Assembly: GCA_024114885.1 (NCBI GenBank)
Contig: CP099427.1
Location: 2,034,001-2,098,000, forward strand
From: Septoria linicola
Taxonomy: Eukaryota; Ascomycota; Dothideomycetes; Mycosphaerellales; Mycosphaerellaceae
DNA length: 64,000 bases
Direction of reading: 5' to 3'
The notes under the pieces are model-generated. The model ran no database searches and had not been told where the DNA came from. It saw nothing but the letters and a program-made list of their open reading frames with translations. The number at the start of each line of letters is the position of its first letter. The first letter of the stretch is position 1. This document shows positions 57,578-64,000 of the stretch, piece by piece. The position numbers and the translations under genes are program-made.

Positions 57578-58042
57578 CTAGACGCGATTATCATCGTAGT
57601 AGAACCCAATACCACTCGGCTGACGCGAGCTATGCCTGGAGATTGCATCATCAAGCGGCCGTCTCGCTTCCCGGTTGGACGCCAACATGCTCTGTAGACT
57701 CAAACACACTGACTCCACAGTCATTGCTGCTGTCCAGCCTTCCTTGCCTAAGATGTTCAAGCAGATGACACCATAGCTGTAGATGTGTGGATGAATTGGT
57801 ACTCGATGAGTGGCAGTCTGTCGGAAGGTGACTTCTGGGGGCGAGATCGGATAGTCGTTGTGGAAGATGAAGCGCACTCGGAAGGTCTCGTCAGCTCGAT
57901 AGATGGGATGCCTGCCGATGATCTGGATGTCCACTTCCCACCGGCGGAAGTTGTCGCAATGAACGACTTTGATGCCTTTGGGTGGCTGCTTCTTAAGTCG
58001 AGCGAATTCTGTCTGGAGGCGTTTTGTGCGGCGGTCGGACAT
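57578..58042 (-). CDS. Ubiquitin-conjugating enzyme, UBE2W-like
   Basis: Single exon, 154 residues. E2 enzymes accept ubiquitin from E1 on a Cys and pass it on with E3 ligases; UBE2W is noted for modifying protein N-termini. The UBC fold is visible: RRTKRLQTEFARLKKQPPKG (helix 1), FRVRFIFHNDYPISPPEVTF (with the PxxPP-type turn), HPHIYSYGVICLNIL with catalytic Cys94 and an HPH in place of the usual HPN, GWTAAMTVESVCLSLQSML, and a C-terminal FYYDDN that recalls the WWYHDD ending of UBE2W. ATG 58042 is preferred; the frame stays open to 58105. Confidence 0.82.
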   Translation of the reverse strand: MSDRRTKRLQTEFARLKKQPPKGIKVVHCDNFRRWEVDIQIIGRHPIYRADETFRVRFIFHNDYPISPPEVTFRQTATHRVPIHPHIYSYGVICLNILGKEGWTAAMTVESVCLSLQSMLASNREARRPLDDAISRHSSRQPSGIGFYYDDNRV

Positions 58043-59222
58043 GGTTGATTCTGCTGCCCTGGGGCTGTGATCGAGTCTGGTCTTTGAAGTGTCAGTCCTG
58101 TACATTTCACAAAGTTGATGATATAGCTGATTTCACGCAGTCAAGCATGATAGAAATGGTGACGTACCGATCGTGAATGCAGCATGCATGTGTGTGTTGC
58201 CTTACCGAGCTTCATGCTATTGAGACTCATCAAGTAATCGTGAATGGATGTGCTTCGCCATATCCGCAAATGAGTACTCTTCGTCATTCCCGCCGAGACA
58301 CATTCGCGCTCACTCTTTTACCCTCTGCAACCCCTGTCTCAGTCGCTTTCCCGTGATCTCTTGCTGGCATTACCGCAGGTCCATGACTTCGGTGCTCGCA
58401 GCTTGAACTGGTTGATGTTGCCATAACCAACAATGTCTGATAGTGATGTCTCGTTCGTACGCAGTGACATGGTCACTGAATGAGGTCCAAGAACCAGTGG
58501 CCGAGAGTCATGCTTTTGTCGTGCGCTTTCTGATACCAGATCTTGCGGGAGCCCGCTGGTGTATCTCTTCGTTCCCCAGACCATGATCTCCTCGCTAAGG
58601 TGCGGCCTATGCTCCATTGAAAACGGCTTGCTCGCTGTTAAGCAGTCTCGTTGCCGCTCTGCTTCCATGGAACGCCTCATCTGTCTCCTAAGCTGTGTCT
58701 CGCTTGAGCGCCGTGGTCGTTCATGCTCGGTCGGAAGCGTCCTTCATAGGTGTCAAGGCTGCTTGGTGTAGACTTCTGGTCTGTGACTTCGGCTTGAGTT
58801 CCTATCGTAGAGGTGATGTCTTGTGAAGTTCGCAACCACTTGCGCCATCTCCAGTTGCTCGCACACCCATGCCGTGATGTATTTGGAGGCCAAGTACCTT
58901 GGGTATCTTCGTGCTTCTGGAAGACTTGAAGATGAAGATGGCTGTCAGACTGCTTCCGAGTAGATGAGGATCTCCAAAGATCACGACCTTCCCTTCGCCG
59001 GCTTCGCAAAGCCATCCAGAGACCACCACGTGGAGGTTGGAAAGGATTTGGCCTCCTGCCTCGAGAGACAGCCGCTCTGAACGGCTTCCGTAGGGATGCT
59101 GCCCCAGTCAGACCTGCGCCGACAGGGTTTAAGCTATGCTGTCCAGTCAGCCATTACAGCGAGATCTGGCGGCGATTTGAGCACGAGACGTAGTGAGGAT
59201 GTGGTATGTGTGATGTACTCCC
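58043..59222. other. Mostly unassigned; possible hypothetical gene
   Basis: The minus-strand frame 58680..58339 (113 codons, including RRSMEAERQRDCLTASKPFS and SEEIMVWGTKRYTSGLP) looks moderately protein-like, and upstream frames to 59029 might supply 5' exons, but I could not find a consistent splice chain. No domain recognised. Confidence 0.3.
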
Positions 59223-59873
59223 TCACCGAACAATGAACTCGGCGGGGACATTGCCACTGCCAACAAACCTCCGTCTGTACTCTACAACCCTCCTGGCGTA
59301 GTCATCTGCTAAGCATGCTCCTGGAGTAGACCGCCGAGCCATCCACATCAACCGCGCTACGATGCCTCGTGCCTCCAACGAGCGGATTACCTTCAAGATC
59401 CCATATGAGAGATCAGGGTGAGCAAAACTTTCAGTGAAGCCCACGCGGTGACCCGACAGTGGGATCGGACCATCTGCCGGGGCGAAGGCGTATCTCACCT
59501 CGTCGATGGCGTCCATGTAATCGGAGTATACGGTGACGTTGATGCAAATGAAGTCCCTCCCTGGGTCCAACTGGATCATCTTGTCCAAATACTGGAACGC
59601 TTCCAGAATGCCCTTCAGCTCAGTCGAAGTCACATCACGCGTGGACGGCATGGTGTACCCCATCGCGAACCGCTTGTCGCCGGTGATCGGATTGAGGGTC
59701 ACCCACGCACATCCCGCGAACCCACCATCCTTCCCGGGGTTGAGGATGCTATGGTACGGCCGCACACTGCCGTCGACGAAAACCTCCCAGGTTGGATGGC
59801 TGTTGGCGTAGTCAGTGACGAAGTGACGGAGAGGACGTGCTCACACATGGAGTGAGTGGACTTACTTGGCCAT
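59223..59873 (-). CDS. RNase H-fold protein
   Basis: Two exons: an 8-nt first coding exon (59873..59866, ATG GCC AA) and 59799..59223, joined across a 66-nt intron (GTAAGT donor, CACTGAC branch site, CAACAG acceptor) to 194 residues. The joined start MANHPTWEVFVDGS reaches the fold's first catalytic Asp (Asp12 in FVDGS). The other RNase H-type acidic residues follow in order: Glu63 in TSTELKGILEAF, Asp96 in VTVYSDYMDAI, and Asp168/169 in CLADDYARRVV. All four are present, so nuclease activity on RNA:DNA hybrids is possible. Similar single-domain proteins in fungi are often derived from retroelements or are domesticated, but no reverse transcriptase lies here. Without the first exon no suitable ATG exists. 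Confidence 0.72.
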
Positions 59874-60169
59874 CTTCCTTCTGTTCTTCTCTGCTTTCGT
59901 GGTCTTGGTGCTTCTTCGTCGTCTTTCTGTTTGTGTGCGTGGTGTTCGTGTTTTCGTGAGAGCGAAAATCGATTGTTTTGATCGATATGCACGACGAGCG
60001 TCACCTTCAGCACATCCCTGCTCACGCCAAGCAGACACACTTGCGCGAGTCCATCACGCATACAGTATACTTAATCCAAGTATAATTGACAGTCTCTGCT
60101 CGATGGCGACTTCCACGCTGCCGAACAAGTAGACTTAATACCAGCGCGAGATGTCCAGAGATCGAAGCA

Positions 60170-60325
60170 TGCCTAGAGCACAGACTAGTCGCCAAGCAAG
60201 TAGGTTTCACTTGTTTGCAAGCCTTGCGGCAAGTAAGTAAGCAAGTAGAGAGCCTAGCTGTTACGTAAGCAAGGCAAGTAAGCAAGTGAATAAATGGCAA
60301 GTGACTTGCAAGCCTTGCGGCCTAA
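60170..60325. repeat. AAGCAAGT-type repeat block at transposon edge
   Basis: Short motifs (AAGCAAGTA, GGCAAGTAAG, GGCAAGTGACTTGC) recur in both orientations. The string TTGCAAGCCTTGCGGC appears twice (about 60207 and 60308). Many short subterminal repeats are typical of hAT ends, but the exact terminus and target duplication are not visible. Confidence 0.55.
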
Positions 60326-63300
60326 CGTTATCCTTCTTCTCCACCGTACGCACCTCCACTAAATCGAGCTATTAGCCTATTCTCTATATAAATCGCGATC
60401 TAAGATAGGCGACGAGGTAGATATAGCGGGCTATAAGTAGGAATCGTACTAAACGCGGCAGGTTATCGACCTTATACGTAACGACACGCTATCTCCGGCA
60501 GCTCTACCGATAATACTAACTATAACTACAACTGCCGTTATTAAGCTTACTACGCACGACAACCTATCGCTATTATTAGAGCCAGTGCTAATATAGCCCT
60601 CGTTATAAGAGCGGCGGCTATTTAACTTCTTGTCGGTCGATATTAGTACGTAGCGGCTACGCGTACAAAATAAGGTTATGTTTATTCGAGTAAGGGTAGT
60701 AGAATTGCGGCAATTGTTTCGTGCGACGGCGTTAGGGCGTTTGTTATACTATTCTCCGCCGTTTAACGGTATTAAGATATACGAGATAATCGAGTAGTAT
60801 CCGTAGGTATATAGGATAGTATAGCTAGGCTATTATAAGTATATAGTCTACTACGCGCGTATTAAGGGTAAGGGTATTAGTATAGTTATACTAGATCGTT
60901 ATAAGGTAAATAAGGTATAGGGATCGTTAAAGAAGCAGCTAAAGCTATATAATTAGGCGGTCTAATTAGCTCGGCTACGCTAGCCGAGCTCGCTTATATA
61001 CGCTTAACGTTAAATCTAATAACTTAAGACCCTAAATTCCTCGTAGTCTATCGTCGCAATTATAGTATAGTTTCTTCTACTTTAAATAACATTACTAGAA
61101 TATATTAGATAGACAAGCTTAGCGGTACAAAATAGAGCTTAGATAGTTAGCTAAATTTCTATATAAAAATATCTCTATATTTATATAGTTCTAGCACTAA
61201 AACTTTAAGCTTATTTTCTTATCGTATTTTATTATTAGTAGACTATTACTTTCTAGCTAATAGAGAAACTACATCTACTACTATAGATATATCTTTATAT
61301 CGTCTTAAAACACCTATCGTTACTAAATAGCTTACGCCGAATCTAATAGGCAAATCAACATATTCTAAAACGGGTATTATATAGCGCGCTAGTAAGTTAA
61401 AGTAAGTTTAGTCTAGTCTTAGGGTTACAAGTTATTAGCTTATAGGGATACGGAGGTGTTAACTAAGAGCGACACTAATAACTCTAAATACTAGTATAAT
61501 AATAATAACGCTATTATAGAGTATAGTATAGACACGGAATTAGTATTAGACCTATCTTTAGTAATTAGCACCGACTTAGAGTCTGTACTATTAGAATTAG
61601 CTACGTAGGTAGACGATAACGCGTCTATATAGGCTTCGTAGCCTATACTCTTTAAACGCCTTATAAAACGTAAACACGATAATAATACCGAATTGCTCGA
61701 CTAACTAGACTTCGAACGATTACTAGCATACTCTTGGCCGATAGACGATGCTTAGATTACTTTATAGGTCTTTACGTATAGCTAGCGGCTATAGAACGCG
61801 CGTAAAAAGGCAGTTTAGGTATATAAGATCTACTACTCTCGGAAGGCGTAGATACGCGGCAAATAGGCTAGTCTCTACGACGTAGACAAATCGATATCTT
61901 TAGTAGGAGTATACTTAAGGCAAGTATATAGTATATATAAGGAAGGTAAGGGGCTACTAGAGACATCTTCAAGCAAGCGGTATAAGCCTATAGACAGGCA
62001 CGTAACGCCTTAGAGCGTTAATAATAATACGGCTATTAAATTCGATAAAGACGACTTCCTTACGTTACTATATATATAGCTAATTATAGATAATATTACC
62101 TTCCGTAAGTACGATCTACTAGCCTTTAGAGCGCTCCTATCCTACCTCTAACCTCGTTACTACTGATTTATTTCTTTATACTAAACTACGAGCTCTAAGA
62201 TAGTAATAGTGTTCGACAAACAACTCGGCCGTGTTATAGAGGATTTAGTAGCCGCTATTACGAGAATTAGCTTCTTATTCGACCTATAGACGTCTAAAAA
62301 CAAACTAGTATTACTTAGTATTATTATATACTTTATCTCTATAGAAGGTTAACTAAGGACAATATTACTAGATCTACTAAGGTAGAAGGGCCGTTATACT
62401 AGCTACAACATTATAGAGACTATAGTAGAGGTAATAGTATACTATAACCTATACGATAAAGTTAGTTACTTTATCTCTAATAACGCTAGTAATAACCCTA
62501 AGGCAATTAAGTACCTTACGTAGGAATACGGCTTCGATAAATACTAGAATTAGCTACGCTATATAGGCTATATATTCAACCTCGTTAGATAGGCTACGCT
62601 AACTAGCAAAGATCTAGAAGTACTTGAATCTAAAGCTATTAATATAGCTACTAATAGACTAACGTTTAAGGATATAACACTACTATATTAGCGTCGCTAT
62701 AGACTAATTAGCAAGCTTTATAACACGCTCTATTATCTTGATCGTTTACTATAGGTATAGGAGGAGGTAGAACGACTATAGCTTACCGAGGTAGCTCTAT
62801 TTAAGGTAGAGGGCGACAAGGACATATATCGTCTATTACACGACGTATATACGCGCTAGCACTTATTCGACGACAGCTCTAAGCGTGCATTAAAGCTTAG
62901 AGCCGCTATTAATAAGTACTACGAACAAGAGGTAGATAAGTAGTATATAGCTATACGGAAGTAGACTAAGAAACACCCTAATAGGTACTATATGAAGCTA
63001 GAGCCTTCTATCGTCTATAATTAATTAACGGACGACGATTAGTATATAATTAAGTAGTATCGCGAGATCCTCCGGCTATTAAAGATAGTAACAAAGATAC
63101 TATAGAGTACTAGCGGCGGCAAGTTTAGTACTATTTAGTAAGTACTACTAGTAATAGAGGCACTAATAAGTTACTTTAAAGCGCTTATTGTCTAGTATCT
63201 AATCGATAACAACCTCTAACTACCGAAGCGTAAATAGCGTGTCGATAGCGAATAACAACGATAACTACGTACTAAAGCCGATATACGGAACGACCTATCT

Positions 63301-64000
63301 AACTAACTTACTATATAATAGCACTTCTACGCTAGTATTAAGCTTAGTTAGACTAAGTATAACGATTACTTTACTAAGATAGACGAAACGCCTGTTTACG
63401 TAGCTATAGTAGTACTCTATCCGAATATAAAATAGCGGTTTATTAAGAAACTAGATAAACAATAACGATAGGCTAGTAACGATAAAGATTAGATCGTAAG
63501 GACTAAGGCTACTATCTAACGGCTATAGAATATATACAAAGACAAGTATAGGAGGCCTCCTACGTCGATAGTCGGTCTACGCGCTCCTAGTATAGCCGCT
63601 CGCTACGTTATCTACTCGCTTATAATTAATAACGATAGCGATAGCGACAGCGATAATAATACGGCTATAGACGAGTATATATAGTACTATAGTAAGAAGC
63701 GGAAGAAGGCAGTTAAACTCAATATAAGCTAGTTACTAATACCTTACTAGATTGAAAAGAGACGATAATAGCTAAGCCTAGTATAAATAGCGTTAGATAT
63801 ATATGCCTGTCTAGTAATAAGTAACGAGCCTAAGCGACAATTTAGCGTTACTAGCGACGTGTTGCAACTACGTAGACGATAGTTATATAGTGAAACTATG
63901 CGATATTTAGTTACTCTAAAGTTATAGATAAACAGCGGTTTCATTATACTAACTAGTACGCTATTTAGGCGCATTACGTAGCTAACAACACCTACGGCAG
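60326..64000 (+). mobile_element. RIP-degraded hAT-family transposon, truncated by window end
   Basis: From about 60.35 kb the composition changes abruptly to AT-rich DNA saturated with TA steps. Codons that should be CAG, CAA or TGG read TAG or TAA, as expected from repeat-induced point mutation favouring CpA. On the + strand, hAT transposase pieces can still be read: IDETPVYVAIVVLYPNIK-stop-RF (about 63380..63440), and near 63790..63945 the dimerisation-domain pattern ALDIYACLVISNEPKRQFS, then SDVLQLRRR and SETMRYLVTLK. No open frame of useful length remains, so it cannot encode transposase. The right end is outside the window. No ordinary gene is seen in this stretch. Confidence 0.82.

Noticed and set aside
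60326..64000. An A+T-rich centromere or mitochondrial insertion
   Set aside because: hAT transposase motifs are readable and the base changes follow the RIP pattern; no mitochondrial gene is seen.
1..64000. CRISPR arrays, ribosomal RNA genes or bacterial operons
   Set aside because: No regularly spaced palindromic repeats with unique spacers and no rRNA-like sequence were seen; genes have spliceosomal introns.

Overview
The window looks like nuclear DNA of a filamentous ascomycete, most likely a dothideomycete of the Mycosphaerellales/Capnodiales. The reasons are short (about 50-130 nt) GT-AG introns, HET-domain and F-box genes of the usual fungal type, secreted heme-thiolate peroxidases, a pair of near-identical introns resembling the introner-like elements known from Mycosphaerellaceae, and a transposon heavily mutated in the RIP style. 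The genus is an inference; nothing here fixes it.

Layout. 0.2-5.5 kb: a small hypothetical gene, a 12-TM MFS transporter of the allantoate-permease type, and an F-box protein. 5.6-21.4 kb: three dispersed paralogues of secreted heme-thiolate haloperoxidase/peroxygenase (5.65-7.4 kb -, 10.6-11.9 kb -, 19.8-21.4 kb +). Between them lie an RPB12-like RNA polymerase subunit gene broken by a TGA at its fourth zinc cysteine, a tRNA-Ser relic, a small secreted cysteine-containing protein and long stretches with no convincing gene. 22.4-29.4 kb: a GPI-type cysteine-rich surface protein, a GLEYA-like adhesin relic with an in-frame stop, and an intact zinc alcohol dehydrogenase. 30.0-34.0 kb: a HET-domain pseudogene and a 642-residue Leu/Pro/Gly-rich repetitive protein. 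35.3-40.1 kb: SLX9-like ribosome biogenesis factor, a predicted amidoligase, and a rearranged Mei2-type RRM relic. 42.4-43.6 kb: a secreted protein of unknown family. 43.6-51.4 kb: gene-poor DNA with short direct repeats. 51.9-59.9 kb: a denser block with an acidic 486-residue protein, a tandem pair of putative HExxH metallopeptidases of a family I do not recognise, a UBE2W-like E2 enzyme and an RNase H-fold protein with an 8-nt first coding exon. 60.3-64.0 kb: AT-rich, TpA-saturated remains of a hAT transposon running off the window, bordered by a block of AAGCAAGT-like repeats.

The genes do not form one pathway. The most interesting observations are the two 73-nt near-identical introns inside one peroxidase gene, the RPB12-like gene with a stop codon exactly at a zinc-ligand cysteine, and the tandem HExxH proteins. 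Exon structures were worked out by hand from splice sites, reading phase and family motifs; no alignment, structure or expression data were available.
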